Source of the DNA: Clostridium ihumii AP5
Lineage (GTDB): Bacteria > Bacillota > Clostridia > Clostridiales > Clostridiaceae
Assembly (NCBI RefSeq): GCF_000612845.1
Contig: NZ_CCAT010000073.1
Location: 1-36,806, forward strand
DNA length: 36,806 bases
Direction of reading: 5' to 3'
Shown here: piece by piece, positions 9,096 to 20,467 of the stretch
Position numbering within the stretch: position 1 is the first letter of the stretch
Layout: the number at the start of each line of letters is the position of its first letter
Position numbers and translations under genes: made by a program
The notes under the pieces: generated by a model
Seen by the model: the letters and a program-made list of their open reading frames with translations, nothing else
Told to the model about the DNA's origin: nothing
Databases searched by the model: none

Positions 9096-9225
9096 GAATC
9101 TTGGCAAGTCTCCTGACTTATAGATCATTATACTAATTTTCCTTCCCAAATTCACTTCAGTGGATTAATTAAATTAGTATTCCCTAATTACAGTAGCGGT
9201 CCTGTGTGAAAATCTCATTCAACTT
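9096..9225 (-). promoter_or_regulatory. Cobalamin (B12) riboswitch upstream of btuFCD
   Basis: Read on the minus strand, the leader contains the conserved order of this aptamer: GATTTTCACACAGGACCGC, TACTGTAA, a CCACTGAAGTG hairpin, GGGAAGG, and the B12 box AGTCAGGAGACTTGCC (9103-9118 on the plus strand). These elements define the adenosylcobalamin class. Between it and the btuF start lie a hairpin (about 9059-9095) and a 6-bp helix (CCGTTA 9007-9012 with 9034-9039) that overlaps the GG of the ribosome binding site. Translational control is therefore likely, since there is no clear U-run terminator. Repression by cobalamin is the known behaviour of the class. Confidence 0.92.
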
Positions 9226-9469
9226 CCTTTTTAATTTTTCAAAACCAAGTCTATCCATATTCAATTATTTTTCATTCATCGTTAATTATATAATATATTA
9301 CTTCATATTTCTACATAATATTCTATATTTAAATCCTTCAATCAGTTTAGCTTTCTAATTTCGCATTTTCCAAATTAAGTAAATTATAATTTAATAAATG
9401 AATTCTCATAATTTTTTTAATTTAACTTATATCCTTGTCCATAACTTATATTATATTTTAAATAATATA
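9226..9469. other. AT-rich stretch upstream of the cobalamin riboswitch
   Basis: About 240 bp between the riboswitch and the terminator of the preceding chemoreceptor gene. It must carry the btu promoter. A weak TTGAAG-type -35 is visible on the minus strand near 9340, but no pair is convincing. No gene or repeat copy was seen. Confidence 0.4.
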
Positions 9470-9500
9470 AAAGAGTGATTCCAATTCGGAATCACTCTTT
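9470..9500 (-). terminator. Terminator of the chemoreceptor gene ending at 9533
   Basis: Stem AAAGAGTGATTCC (9470-9482) with GGAATCACTCTTT (9488-9500) and a 5-nt loop, followed on the minus strand by TTATATTATTT. It lies 32 bp after the stop codon. Confidence 0.85.
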
Positions 9501-9532
9501 TGCTAACTGAAATGTTAATCAAAATATAATGT

Positions 9533-11593
9533 TTAAATCTTAAATCTTTCTACTTCTGCTTTCATTTCTTTTGTCATTTCTGCTAATACTTTTGAATGTT
9601 CAGCTACTTCCGAAGTAGATGCATCCATTTCTTCACTTATAGCTGAAATTTCTTCAGCTGATGCTGAAACTTCTTCTGAAACAGCTGATGCATTTTGAAT
9701 TTTAACCATAATATCATCTTTATCTTCTAAGATTGCTTGTCCTATTTCCATATTCTTTTCTATTTTAGGCTTCATTTCTTCTACAGCATTATTTATTTTA
9801 TCAAAAGATACTATTGCTTTATTTATTATTTCTTCTTGTGATTTTATTTCATCTTGAACCACTTCTGTCATTCCAACCATAGCAGTTGTTTCATTGAATA
9901 CCGTAGTAAGTAATGTATTTATATCTGCTGCTGAAATTTTACTTTGTTCTGCTAGTTTTCTTATTTCATCAGCAACTACAGCAAATCCTTTTCCAGCTTC
10001 ACCAACTCTTGCTGCTTCTATTGCTGCATTTAATGCTAATAAATTGGTCTGCTCTGCTATTCCATTTATAATTACTGTAATTTCATTTATTTTATTAACA
10101 TTGCCTTCTACATTGTTCACTTTTTCAACTAATTCTTCAAAGGATACAGTTACATTCTTAACTGAAGTTGATACACTTTCCATCTCTTCATTACTTTCAT
10201 TAGATAAAGTATGTATTTTTCTACTTTCATCGCCAATTTCATTAGTTGATGTCATAACTTCTTCTATTTTTTCATTGAACTCAGTAAGTACATCTACTAT
10301 GTTATTTATATCATTTGACTGATTATCTGTTCCCTTAGCTACATCTTGAATTGCATTTGCAACAGTATTAGATGATGTTGTCATCTCATTAGATAACTGT
10401 GCTAAATTTGATGCATGATTCTCTATTTTAAGTGTATTTCCATTTATATTTTCTATCATTCCACTAATAGACTTCTGCATTTTTTCCATAGCTCTTGTCA
10501 TATCGCCAAATTCATCTTGTCTTTTTAATATTTTTTCATCAAAATTTAAAGTCATATCTCCATCAGCTATATTATCTAAATGTAAAACTGTTTTATTTAG
10601 TACAGCACTCATTTTTTTTGTTTGATTATATACAATTAGTACTCCTGTTATTAAGAAAATTATAGCTATTATTCCCATAGCATTTCTCATAACCTTTATT
10701 CCATGTAAAATTTCATCTTTTTCTATTTGCAACGATACATACCAAGTTGTTCCTTCCATAGGACCATACACAGTAAACATTTGCTTATTATTACTATTTT
10801 TATATGTTCCATATCCATGTTCACCAGCAAGGATTTTCTCACCTATCTCTACATCAAGTTTCATACCTTCTTCTGCTGAACCTTTAACAATTCCAGGTTC
10901 TCCTACACCTTCACCATCTTTATTAGCTACAATAATTCCATTTTTATCAAAAATAGTTATACTTCCTGATTTTCCAACATTAGTTTGTGTTACAATGTCA
11001 CTATACTCATTTGCAGCTGCAACTCCAACAATTGCTCCAACAACTTGATTACCTTCCATTATTGGACTAGCATATACTATTACCATTGCTCCATTATCTG
11101 CTTTATTCACACTTTTCATTGGATCACTAGCACTTGCTTCCCCGTTTAATACATCTTTAAAATATTCTCTTTTTGATATATCAACCTTACTGTCTAAAAA
11201 TAACAAATCTCCATTAGTATCTGTAATTCCCAATCTTATGAAATTATTTTTTTCAGCATACTTTTCTAATATCTCAACTTTATGTTGTTTACTTGTATTT
11301 TTGTCCTTTAAATCATCATCAAGTGATAAATTTTGTAAAACATTAAGTTTATTATTTATTTTTTCTCTAACAACACTACTAGCACCAACTAATAATTTTT
11401 CATAATCTTGATTAGCCATATTTATATGTGACTTATCAGAGATTGATATAGCAATCCATGCCATACTTATACTTATAACCATTATTATTGATGTAAATAT
11501 AGTTACTAATTTTTTAGATATTGATTGTTTAGTTATTGCTTTCCCATCACTAGATAATTTACACTTTTTTAATTTCACCTTTATCTTTTCCAT
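9533..11593 (-). CDS. Methyl-accepting chemotaxis protein with extracellular Cache sensor (MCP-3)
   Basis: A 686-residue chemoreceptor. TM1 is at about 29-51, then a Cache-type sensor region, TM2 at about 304-322, HAMP, and the coiled-coil signalling domain with tip [16 protein letters not shown] at about residue 509. The ATG at 11593 is chosen because GTGAGG lies 6 nt upstream; that GTG (11605) is in frame but looks like part of the ribosome binding site. About 130 residues around the tip match the receptor at 314-2350 almost perfectly, with few base differences in the DNA, while the sensors differ more. This suggests recent duplication or gene conversion. The sensor fragment [19 protein letters not shown] is closely related to the matching part of MCP-1, so the ligands may be related. 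Confidence 0.95.
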   Translation of the reverse strand: MEKIKVKLKKCKLSSDGKAITKQSISKKLVTIFTSIIMVISISMAWIAISISDKSHINMANQDYEKLLVGASSVVREKINNKLNVLQNLSLDDDLKDKNTSKQHKVEILEKYAEKNNFIRLGITDTNGDLLFLDSKVDISKREYFKDVLNGEASASDPMKSVNKADNGAMVIVYASPIMEGNQVVGAIVGVAAANEYSDIVTQTNVGKSGSITIFDKNGIIVANKDGEGVGEPGIVKGSAEEGMKLDVEIGEKILAGEHGYGTYKNSNNKQMFTVYGPMEGTTWYVSLQIEKDEILHGIKVMRNAMGIIAIIFLITGVLIVYNQTKKMSAVLNKTVLHLDNIADGDMTLNFDEKILKRQDEFGDMTRAMEKMQKSISGMIENINGNTLKIENHASNLAQLSNEMTTSSNTVANAIQDVAKGTDNQSNDINNIVDVLTEFNEKIEEVMTSTNEIGDESRKIHTLSNESNEEMESVSTSVKNVTVSFEELVEKVNNVEGNVNKINEITVIINGIAEQTNLLALNAAIEAARVGEAGKGFAVVADEIRKLAEQSKISAADINTLLTTVFNETTAMVGMTEVVQDEIKSQEEIINKAIVSFDKINNAVEEMKPKIEKNMEIGQAILEDKDDIMVKIQNASAVSEEVSASAEEISAISEEMDASTSEVAEHSKVLAEMTKEMKAEVERFKI

Positions 11594-11745
11594 AAGCGTC
11601 CTCACTTCTTATTATTTATTAATTTAATTATCGATTTTTTTACAAATTATTTAATATTTTTTACCTGTATTTTAAAAATATTAATATTATTCCAGTTTTA
11701 TTAGTATTTTTTTAATATTGTTAAAATTTATATTTGAACTTTAAA

Positions 11746-11773
11746 AAGCCTCGTGTATTTATACACGAGGCTT
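11746..11773 (-). terminator. Strong intrinsic terminator with no assigned gene
   Basis: A near-perfect palindrome, AAGCCTCGTGTAT (11746-11758) with 11761-11773, followed on the minus strand by TTTTTAAAG. It lies about 200 bp beyond guaA's own terminator, so it either backs up guaA or ends a short transcript that starts around 11950. Confidence 0.85.
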
Positions 11774-11960
11774 CTTAAGGGATTAGTTTTATAAATATTT
11801 AATAATAGGAGTTAGTTCTTTTATTTTTCAACTTATTTCTTTTATATTATTTACATGTTTGCTTGAAAATATTCATAAATTTGATTAGTAATCTTATAAA
11901 CATAATCTCTTTTAATATAATTAAGTAATATGAATATTTTTTTAACTACATTTCAACTAA
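11774..11960 (-). other. Interval between two minus-strand terminators; possible small RNA or peptide
   Basis: About 190 bp bounded by the guaA terminator and the terminator at 11746. A TTGAAA, 18-nt, CATATT pair is visible near the guaA end. An 18-codon frame (11847-11903, MFIRLLIKFMNIFKQTCK) has only a weak AAAGAG upstream. The strong terminator suggests an independent short transcript, but no recognised RNA family is evident. Confidence 0.25.
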
Positions 11961-12006
11961 ATAAAAGCCCTTATAATACATTTAATCATTTAAACATATC
12001 ATAAGG
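11961..12006 (-). terminator. Terminator of guaA
   Basis: Imperfect hairpin with CCTTAT (11969-11974) and ATAAGG (12001-12006) at its base and further AT pairing inside. On the minus strand it is followed by GGGCTTTTATTT. It lies about 90 bp after the guaA stop. Confidence 0.65.
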
Positions 12007-12093
12007 ACTCTTTCAAATATTACTATCCATTTAATTTTTAAATTATTCTCTTATATCATAAAATAGTTAATACACTAATTTGATATGACTATT

Positions 12094-13623
12094 TTATTCC
12101 CACTCTATAGTTGATGGTGGTTTAGAAGTTATATCATAAACAATTCTGTTTACTCCTTTAACTTCATTAACAATTCTTCTTGAAACCTTATCTAATACAT
12201 CATATGGTACTCTAGCCCAATCTGATGTCATTCCATCTGATGATGTTACTGCTCTTAAAGCAATTGTATGACAGTATGTTCTTTCATCTCCCATAACACC
12301 TACAGATTGTATGTTAGGTAAACAAGCAAAATATTGCCATATCTTACCTTCCAATCCATTTAGTGCAACTTCTTCTCTAAATATTGCATCTGCTTCTCTT
12401 ACTATGTGTAATTTATCTTCTGTTACTTCACCTAAAACTCTTATTGCAAGTCCTGGTCCTGGGAATGGTTGTCTCCACACTAAATGATGTGGAATTCCTA
12501 ACTCTTCTCCAACAGCTCTAACTTCATCTTTAAATAATTCTCTTAGTGGTTCTATAAGTTCGAATTTAACATCTTCTGGTAGTCCTCCAACATTGTGGTG
12601 ACTTTTTATTGTTGCTGATGTGTTTGTTCCACTTTCTACAACGTCAGCATATATAGTTCCTTGAACTAAGAAATCTATTTCTCCAAGTTTATTTGATTCT
12701 TCTTCAAATACTCTTATAAACTCTTCTCCAATTATTTTTCTCTTTCTTTCAGGGTCACTTACACCTTTAAGTTTTCCTAAGAATCTGTCTTGAGCATTAA
12801 CTCTTATTAAGTTCATATCAAAACCTTTTCTAAAGATTTCTTCAACTTGATCACCTTCATCTTTTCTTAAAAGACCATGATCTACAAAAACACAAGTAAG
12901 TTGTTTGCCTACTGCTTTATGTACAAGTACTGCTGCTACAGATGAATCAACACCACCTGATAATGCACATAATACTTTTTTATCCCCAACTTTTTCTTTT
13001 ATTTCTTTTATTTTTTGCTCTGCAAAAGATGACATTGACCAATCACCCTTTACGTTACAAACATTATAAAGGAAGTTTGTTAACATTTTTGCACCAAATA
13101 GAGTATGCTCTACTTCTGGGTGGAACTGAACTGCATAAAGATTTTTCTCTTCGTTACACATTGCAGCTACTGGACATTGTGATGTATGTCCTATTACCTT
13201 AAAGCTTTCTGGTGCTCTCTCTATGAAGTCAGTGTGACTCATCCAACATTGTTTTTCTTCTATTCCAACAAATAATTCATTATTTGTCTCAAGATTTACA
13301 TCTGTTTTTCCATACTCTCTAATATCTGCTGTTTTAACATTTCCTCCTAGTGTATGTGCCATAAGCTGTGCTCCGTAGCATATTCCTAGTATAGGTATGT
13401 TAAGTTCAAATATTTTTTCATCTATTCTTGGGGCACCTTCTCCATAAACGCTATTGGGTCCACCAGTGAATATTATTCCTTTTGGATTTTTAGCCTTTAT
13501 CTCTTCTGCCGAAGTACTGTAAGGTATTATTTCACAATAAACTTTATTTTCTCTTACTCTTCTAGCTATAAGTTGATTATATTGTCCACCAAAATCTACA
13601 ACTAATACTAATTCTCTATTCAT
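12094..13623 (-). CDS. guaA: GMP synthase (glutamine-hydrolysing)
   Basis: A 509-residue cytoplasmic enzyme that aminates XMP to GMP using ATP and glutamine. The N-terminal class I glutamine amidotransferase domain shows the nucleophile in [11 protein letters not shown] and the His/Glu of QFHPEVEHT. The ATP-pyrophosphatase domain starts with the P-loop [13 protein letters not shown], followed by the C-terminal dimerisation domain ending in [11 protein letters not shown]. The length is standard. The ATG at 13623 ([16 protein letters not shown]) is chosen because AAGGGAG precedes it and homologues start here; an upstream in-frame extension to 13680 is unlikely. It lies about 220 bp after guaB and is probably co-transcribed with it under the guanine riboswitch. 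Confidence 0.97.
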   Translation of the reverse strand: MNRELVLVVDFGGQYNQLIARRVRENKVYCEIIPYSTSAEEIKAKNPKGIIFTGGPNSVYGEGAPRIDEKIFELNIPILGICYGAQLMAHTLGGNVKTADIREYGKTDVNLETNNELFVGIEEKQCWMSHTDFIERAPESFKVIGHTSQCPVAAMCNEEKNLYAVQFHPEVEHTLFGAKMLTNFLYNVCNVKGDWSMSSFAEQKIKEIKEKVGDKKVLCALSGGVDSSVAAVLVHKAVGKQLTCVFVDHGLLRKDEGDQVEEIFRKGFDMNLIRVNAQDRFLGKLKGVSDPERKRKIIGEEFIRVFEEESNKLGEIDFLVQGTIYADVVESGTNTSATIKSHHNVGGLPEDVKFELIEPLRELFKDEVRAVGEELGIPHHLVWRQPFPGPGLAIRVLGEVTEDKLHIVREADAIFREEVALNGLEGKIWQYFACLPNIQSVGVMGDERTYCHTIALRAVTSSDGMTSDWARVPYDVLDKVSRRIVNEVKGVNRIVYDITSKPPSTIEWE

Positions 13624-13768
13624 TACATTACTCCCTTCATTAATTCCATTGGGAATTCTCTTTATTAAATATCTTAGCAATATTTAATGTAGCATATTCC
13701 ATATATATTATATACAAATATAAACTTTTTTAAAAGTTTAATAATTCGATATTTACTTTATTTATAAA

Positions 13769-13824
13769 TTTATGGTTAGAATGTACGACTTTATGTGGGA
13801 TAAAATTTTTATTCTAACCATAAA
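13769..13824 (-). other. Long-stem hairpin in the guaB-guaA spacer
   Basis: A 14-bp perfect stem (TTTATGGTTAGAAT at 13769-13782 with 13811-13824) encloses a 28-nt loop. No U-run follows on the minus strand, so it is not a canonical terminator. It could be an attenuating, stabilising or processing structure between the two purine genes. It does not match a purine riboswitch. Confidence 0.5.
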
Positions 13825-13844
13825 CATATTTGCTAATTTATTTA

Positions 13845-15299
<1,455 letters not shown>

Positions 15300-15537
15300 T
15301 TATACTTCCACTCCTTTTTAAATACTTTTAATAACCCTTTATATATTACCGACACTTAATTGAAATGAATAATTTTATAAAATCATTTATAAATTGATAA
15401 CTTTCAAATTGTTCATTTCTTTTTAAAGTTAAAATAATTTTAAATTATTTTATTTATGTGCTTTTCAACATTTTATTATATTGATTTTATGTATGTACTT
15501 TCTAGTTTTACTAAAAAGTACTTAAATATGAAAAAAT

Positions 15538-15576
15538 AGCTAATTTTACTATATATGGATATAAGTAAAATTAGCT
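15538..15576 (-). terminator. Riboswitch-controlled terminator upstream of guaB
   Basis: Stem AGCTAATTTTACT (15538-15550) with AGTAAAATTAGCT (15564-15576). On the minus strand it is followed by ATTTTTTC. Its 5' strand (ATTTTACTTAT) can instead pair over 11 positions, with one G-U, with the 3' side of the aptamer P1 (ATGAGTAAAAT). This gives mutually exclusive antiterminator and terminator structures. Confidence 0.88.
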
Positions 15577-15605
15577 TTATATTTTGCAATTTAAAAGCAT
15601 ATTTT

Positions 15606-15675
15606 ACTCATAGTCAGAAATTTTCATATTGGTTTCTGGTAGATACTCCTTGCCATATTCAAGGTATATATGAGT
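15606..15675 (-). promoter_or_regulatory. Purine riboswitch aptamer, guanine type
   Basis: The minus strand reads ACTCATATATACC, TTGAATATGGCAAGG, AGTATCTACC, AGAAACC and TTTCTGACTATGAGT. P1 is ACTCATA/TATGAGT, P2 is CCTTG/CAAGG, and P3 is formed by AGAAA/TTTCT. The three-way-junction consensus is intact. The base that pairs with the ligand, in GACTATG, is C rather than T, which predicts guanine/hypoxanthine rather than adenine. Ligand binding should stabilise P1, release the terminator at 15538-15576 and switch guaB-guaA off. Confidence 0.95.
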
Positions 15676-15721
15676 TAATTATTATGTTTTTTTATTTGTG
15701 TTTCTTTAACTATTACCAATT

Positions 15722-15750
15722 ATTCTATTTAAAAATTCATAGTTTGTCAA
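15722..15750 (-). promoter_or_regulatory. Promoter of the guaBA transcript
   Basis: On the minus strand TTGACA (plus-strand 15745-15750) and TAGAAT (15722-15727) are separated by exactly 17 nt. This is a near-consensus housekeeping promoter. Transcription should start near 15715, about 40 nt before the aptamer. Confidence 0.85.
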
Positions 15751-15773
15751 CAACTAATTCAAACTTTTTTTAA

Positions 15774-17777
15774 TTAGTTTATTTTTTCCACTTCAAACCT
15801 TGATATTTCACCTTTCAAATTCTCAGTCAGGTCAAACAAAATTTTAACAGCTTCTGAAACTTCTTCACATGAACTATTTAGTTCCTCTGTTGATGCTGAT
15901 ATTTCTTCTGTTGTTGCTGATATCTCTTCTGATACTGCCGTAGAACTTTCTATATCACTTCCAATTTCTTCACTTTTCTTCCTTATATCTATAGAAACAT
16001 TACTTATATTCTTCATTTTAGGTATAATATCATCTATAAACTTATCTATATTTTTAAATGATATTATAGCTTTATCTACATTTTCTTTTTGTGAATTCAT
16101 ATCTTTATTCATATCTTGTGTGCTATCATACATAATTTTGCTTTCTCCAAGTACATCATCTATAACTTTTTTTATCTCTACTGCAGATTCTTTGCTTTGT
16201 TCTGCAAGTTTTCTTATTTCCTCGGCAACAACACTAAATCCTCTACCTGCGTCCCCTGCTCTTGCTGCTTCAATTGCAGCATTTAAAGCTAATAAATTTG
16301 TTTGTTCTGCAATTTCATTTATAACTGTAGTTATGTCAATTACTGAGTTTACTCTACTATTTACCTCATTTATAACTGTATTAAATTCATCAAATTTACT
16401 GCTAAAGTCTTGCATAGAATTCATTAAGTCTATCATATCCTTATTGCTTTCTTCAACTTGAATTTCTATTTTTTCACTTCCTGATACTATTACATTTACA
16501 TCGTTGTTCATAGATATTATATTGTCTTCAAATATTTTCATTGTCTCATTAACTCTTATTAGTTCACTACTTTGAGAATCATTTCCTCTAGCTGCTTCTT
16601 GAACTGATAAAGCTATATTTTCTGAACCCTCTAACATTTGATTGGATACTTCACTTAGTCCCTTGGCTTGTCTATTTATAACATTAGAACTTTCTGATAT
16701 TGTATTTATTATATTACTAACAGATTTTTTACTGTTATCTATAGCAGCAGATATTTCTTCTATTTCTACTACATCTCTTTTCTTAAACTTTCTTTCTTTT
16801 AAAGTAAAATCATTACTTGCCATGCTTTCAAGTTCTTCTTTTACTCTCTTTACATAATTATTAAATTGTCTTGCAATATAAAGGCTTGTACTAGTTCCTA
16901 AAATAATAGCAATTAAAGTTATAACTAATAGAACTTTTCTCATATTAATTAAACCTCTTAATATTTGACCATAACCTTTATTTACACAAATAGTCCACCC
17001 ATCAGTTCCATCTATAGTAGAATATCCAAAGCATAATTTTTCACCATCTATTTCATATTCTCCGCCACCACTTTTGCTATTTTCATCTTCTTTTTTCAAT
17101 GATACAAGTTTCTTCATTTTTTCTGTTAATTGCTTATGTTCATTTTTTACAACTTCAAAATTACTACTTAAAATTATATCTCCATCTCTATTTATAATAT
17201 TAACACTCCCATCTTTAACATATTTTATTTTAGCAAGATCTTCTGACATACTTTCTGCATTTTGAGATATTATTAAAGCCCCTACAATACCTTTATCATT
17301 TTTAATGGGATTACTATAATTTACTATGTATTTTCCCAATTCATCAAAGTACGCTGTGGATGATATATTTAAGTTTCCCTCAATAGCATCTTTAAAGAAG
17401 TCATCACTTTTTACATTTTTCCCATCTAATTTATCTTTAGAATGTATTATTCCATTTTTATCAACTATTGATATGGATTCTATACCATACTCCTCTTTAA
17501 ATTTTTCTAATCCATTTAACTTTTCTTCTACTTTTACCTGATCATTCTTTATTAAACTTAGTTCACTTAGTAACTTAATTATATTTACATTTGATTTGTT
17601 TTTTTCCTCTATGGTTTCTCCTATTTGATTGGTTATAGACTCTAAGTTATTTTTAGTATTGTCACCTAATATTCTATTAGCAGTTAAATTAACCATTACA
17701 ATAACAGCTATTATTATAATGATAAAAGTTCCTAGTATCCCCTTTACCATTTGCTTTTTTATTGTCTTTTTCCCCAT
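15774..17777 (-). CDS. Methyl-accepting chemotaxis protein with Cache sensor, next to the pilus operon (MCP-4)
   Basis: A 667-residue chemoreceptor. TM1 is at about 13-33, followed by a double-Cache-like sensor ([16 protein letters not shown], then a membrane-proximal GALIIS segment), TM2 at about 277-299, HAMP, and the signalling coiled coil with tip [18 protein letters not shown] near residue 489. It is the most diverged of the four receptors. The ATG at 17777 has GAGAGGG upstream. The gene starts 118 bp after the last pilus gene, with a terminator-like hairpin between them. A role in directing pilus-based movement is possible but only by proximity. The guaBA promoter lies just after its stop. 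Confidence 0.95.
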   Translation of the reverse strand: MGKKTIKKQMVKGILGTFIIIIIAVIVMVNLTANRILGDNTKNNLESITNQIGETIEEKNKSNVNIIKLLSELSLIKNDQVKVEEKLNGLEKFKEEYGIESISIVDKNGIIHSKDKLDGKNVKSDDFFKDAIEGNLNISSTAYFDELGKYIVNYSNPIKNDKGIVGALIISQNAESMSEDLAKIKYVKDGSVNIINRDGDIILSSNFEVVKNEHKQLTEKMKKLVSLKKEDENSKSGGGEYEIDGEKLCFGYSTIDGTDGWTICVNKGYGQILRGLINMRKVLLVITLIAIILGTSTSLYIARQFNNYVKRVKEELESMASNDFTLKERKFKKRDVVEIEEISAAIDNSKKSVSNIINTISESSNVINRQAKGLSEVSNQMLEGSENIALSVQEAARGNDSQSSELIRVNETMKIFEDNIISMNNDVNVIVSGSEKIEIQVEESNKDMIDLMNSMQDFSSKFDEFNTVINEVNSRVNSVIDITTVINEIAEQTNLLALNAAIEAARAGDAGRGFSVVAEEIRKLAEQSKESAVEIKKVIDDVLGESKIMYDSTQDMNKDMNSQKENVDKAIISFKNIDKFIDDIIPKMKNISNVSIDIRKKSEEIGSDIESSTAVSEEISATTEEISASTEELNSSCEEVSEAVKILFDLTENLKGEISRFEVEKIN

Positions 17778-17828
17778 ACCATTACCCTCTCTTTATAAAA
17801 CTCTAAATTGTTCATATAACATAAAATA

Positions 17829-17857
17829 GAAGGAAACTAAAATTAGCAGTTTCCCTC
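17829..17857. terminator. Terminator between the pilus operon and MCP-4
   Basis: Stem GAAGGAAACT (17829-17838) with AGTTTCCCTC (17848-17857). On the minus strand it is followed by TATTTTATG, on the plus strand by TTTTTATAC. It lies about 40 bp after the last pilus gene and probably ends the operon, perhaps with read-through to MCP-4. Confidence 0.7.
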
Positions 17858-17895
17858 TTTTTATACACTTATATTTACTCCATATTCTCATAAAG

Positions 17896-19539
17896 CTACT
17901 CTTCTGTTTTTATAACATTAAATTCAAGTGCCTCTGCATATCCTTCTAAACTCTGTATTAAAAACTTATGAATCATACCTTTAAATTCTGGTGTAAATTC
18001 TTGAACATTATATTTTAAATTGTTAACTATATGCTTTGTAGATTCACTACTGTTTACTCCATTAAATTGAAATGAAGTTTTTTCATCACCTTTAAATATT
18101 ATATCTTTAGCAAATACTGATGAATTATAAAAGGAACTTTCCCCCTCAAATGTAACTGTTCCTGTGCAATATACAACATAATTTATAAAGCTTTCTATTT
18201 TGTTAGATGGTATTATTAAATCTCCATCAATTAATATTATTTTATATATTTGTCCATATGCTTCCATATAGTTCTTTTTATATCCCATTGATTTAAGTTC
18301 CTCTACTGCATGTTCATATATTCCATCGTTATTCTTAGGATTGTCATCAATTATTCCTGCAAATTTTTTATACGGTTCCTTTGCGTCTCCACCATTTATG
18401 AGCTTATTAAAATCAATAGTTTGATTTCCCTCAGTCTTAGCTCTATATTTTATTAATAAGTTTTTACCATCCTTTTCAACTTTAACAAAATCCTTAGGTA
18501 CATATGGATTTTTTATATCTAAATACTCTTTTTTCTTTGCATTATCATCTTTTTTATCTGTAATTTTAAATGGTACATATGGCACATATTCATAATCAGT
18601 ATCAAAAACTTGTATATCACTGCTACCTAAAACTTTTGGTCCCTCATAATCTCTATATCCTTTTTTTAATACCTCTTCAAATTTTAGATTATAAAGTTCT
18701 TTTAAATTTATTTGAGTAAAGCCTAGTCTATTTTCTTCTGTTTTACCATTATCTTCATATGCAATTCCATTAATTAAATCACTAACTTCATAACTATCAT
18801 CTATATCTAATTGTTTTCCTTTTAAATATAAATCTACATCTGAAAATTTTATTTTTGAATCTAGACCATTATTTACATTCTTTTTGTACTCAGGTTTAAA
18901 TTTTATTTCACTATCTTGAATATATATATTACCTGATAACTGTGTATTATTTTGTTTATATAAATTTAAAGTTTTATCAAATTTTTTTATACTTGTACCA
19001 GTGTCTTTTCTTATGCAACTTTTATTTTCATTCAATGGTGATATTGCTGTAAATGCACTATTAAACATTCTTGAAAAATAAGGATTATAAAGTTCCACCC
19101 TATCTATATATTGAATGATTTTTGTTTCTTCTTCTGTTTCATTGTTTTTAGCAATAGATTCAACTTTTATATAATAATATTTTTTACCAGTTTCTAAATC
19201 AGTTATAACCTTATCATGTGAACTTTCTAGTTTCACTATATTTGTTATATTTCCATCTTCTTCATCAAAAGTTAAAACTCCATTTTTCCCAATTGCTGAA
19301 GGATTAAAACTCTTAGGATTTAATAATATTTCTGGTTTATCAACTATATAGTTTTTCATAGCAACATATGACTTTTCAATTCCTGATTGTGCTATAAGCT
19401 TTAAACTTCTATTTTCCTCAATATGCTTTGTATTTTTATAACTTGAAAAACTTAGAGATAAAAGTGATGATGCCAATACTACTATAATCATAACTGTTAT
19501 TAACGAGGTTATTAATGCTGAACCACTTTTTTTTCGCAT
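17896..19539 (-). CDS. Large minor pilin-like protein, PilX/PilK (GspK) type
   Basis: A 547-residue protein with a short prepilin leader MRKKSG followed by SALITSLITVMIIVVLASSLL, the hydrophobic helix shared by pilins. The usual Glu at mature position 5 is missing (SALIT), as in GspK/PilX/PilK minor pilins that cap the fibre tip. The rest is a large extracytoplasmic domain rich in Lys, Asp and Asn, including a segment (NIYIQDSEIKF to the C-terminal part) that looks repetitive and beta-rich. Its ATG overlaps the stop of the preceding gene by 1 nt (TAATG), so translation is coupled. It is the last gene of the pilus operon. The likely role is tip initiation complex or adhesin; by analogy with C. 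difficile it would be called PilK. Confidence 0.75.
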   Translation of the reverse strand: MRKKSGSALITSLITVMIIVVLASSLLSLSFSSYKNTKHIEENRSLKLIAQSGIEKSYVAMKNYIVDKPEILLNPKSFNPSAIGKNGVLTFDEEDGNITNIVKLESSHDKVITDLETGKKYYYIKVESIAKNNETEEETKIIQYIDRVELYNPYFSRMFNSAFTAISPLNENKSCIRKDTGTSIKKFDKTLNLYKQNNTQLSGNIYIQDSEIKFKPEYKKNVNNGLDSKIKFSDVDLYLKGKQLDIDDSYEVSDLINGIAYEDNGKTEENRLGFTQINLKELYNLKFEEVLKKGYRDYEGPKVLGSSDIQVFDTDYEYVPYVPFKITDKKDDNAKKKEYLDIKNPYVPKDFVKVEKDGKNLLIKYRAKTEGNQTIDFNKLINGGDAKEPYKKFAGIIDDNPKNNDGIYEHAVEELKSMGYKKNYMEAYGQIYKIILIDGDLIIPSNKIESFINYVVYCTGTVTFEGESSFYNSSVFAKDIIFKGDEKTSFQFNGVNSSESTKHIVNNLKYNVQEFTPEFKGMIHKFLIQSLEGYAEALEFNVIKTEE

Positions 19540-20462
19540 TATTCATCCCTCCTAAATCTATCTATAGATACTTTGTTTAGTAATTGTACTTCTTTATCTT
19601 TTTCTCTGCATCCTGCAGTAACCACTACTTTTGCTTCTCCACTATTAATATTAATCTCTACATTTTTTATATTATTAGCTATTAGTATTTCTTCTACAGA
19701 ACTTTCTTCAAGCTTATTATATTGGCTGTACATTTCTAATGATTGTTCCTTTACTTTTGCTATTTCAAAACTTTCTCTGCCTTCTTTGCCATTATTAACT
19801 TTATATATAACCATTGTTTCCTCACTCATGTGAGGCTTGAATATAACAGGTTTAAAAATTGGATTTATGGAATTTATTCCTTTTTTATCAAGCTCACCTA
19901 AAACTTCAACAACTTTATTGTCATTGACCATAGCTTGATTATTTTTATATTGTATGTTTCCATCTACCCCTAATTTAAAGTAATTAGAAAACTCATATTC
20001 ATTAATAACTCTTGCTTTTGAATTTAATACAAAAATTTTATTATCAAATGATTTAAGTTGATATCTATAAAGATTTCTTACATTTTTATATTTTTCATCA
20101 TCTTTCAAAACATACACAAATCTTAATTGCTTCTCTTCATTATTTTTTTCAACTTCACTTAAATAACTTGTTTCTAAGTAAAATACCATATTAGAGTTCG
20201 GTATATTTTTAGTGAAATCTAAATTTTTATATTCATCATTATTTAATATATCATTCCTTGTTATTATTTCATCACAGTATTTTAAGGTACTTAAAATATT
20301 ATTTGATGCTAATTTAGCACTATTATTAACTTCATATTTTCCTCCAATAATATTAAATAATTTCATATTAGATCTTAATATTAGAGAAAACATTAAAATA
20401 CATATGGCTAACAATGACATACTTATAATAACTTCTACTAATGTCATTCCTTTCTTTTTCAT
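19539..20462 (-). CDS. Minor pilin-like protein, PilW/PilJ type
   Basis: A 307-residue protein. The leader MKKKG precedes MTLVEVIISMSLLAICILMF, a class III signal with Glu5 and a Met at mature position 1 instead of Phe. The extracytoplasmic part (about residues 30-307) matches no family I can name beyond the position equivalent to PilW. A VGAGCREKDKEVQLLNKV-like C-terminal segment resembles the terminal strand of such minor pilins. The ribosome binding site AGGTAGG lies inside the end of the upstream gene, 6 bp away. It probably forms the fibre-priming complex with the two flanking genes. Confidence 0.75.
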   Translation of the reverse strand: MKKKGMTLVEVIISMSLLAICILMFSLILRSNMKLFNIIGGKYEVNNSAKLASNNILSTLKYCDEIITRNDILNNDEYKNLDFTKNIPNSNMVFYLETSYLSEVEKNNEEKQLRFVYVLKDDEKYKNVRNLYRYQLKSFDNKIFVLNSKARVINEYEFSNYFKLGVDGNIQYKNNQAMVNDNKVVEVLGELDKKGINSINPIFKPVIFKPHMSEETMVIYKVNNGKEGRESFEIAKVKEQSLEMYSQYNKLEESSVEEILIANNIKNVEININSGEAKVVVTAGCREKDKEVQLLNKVSIDRFRRDE

Positions 20463-20467
20463 AAATC

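Noticed and set aside
15555-15773. Plus-strand reading frame of 72 codons
   Set aside because: It covers the antisense of the guanine riboswitch and guaB promoter, with no ribosome binding site.
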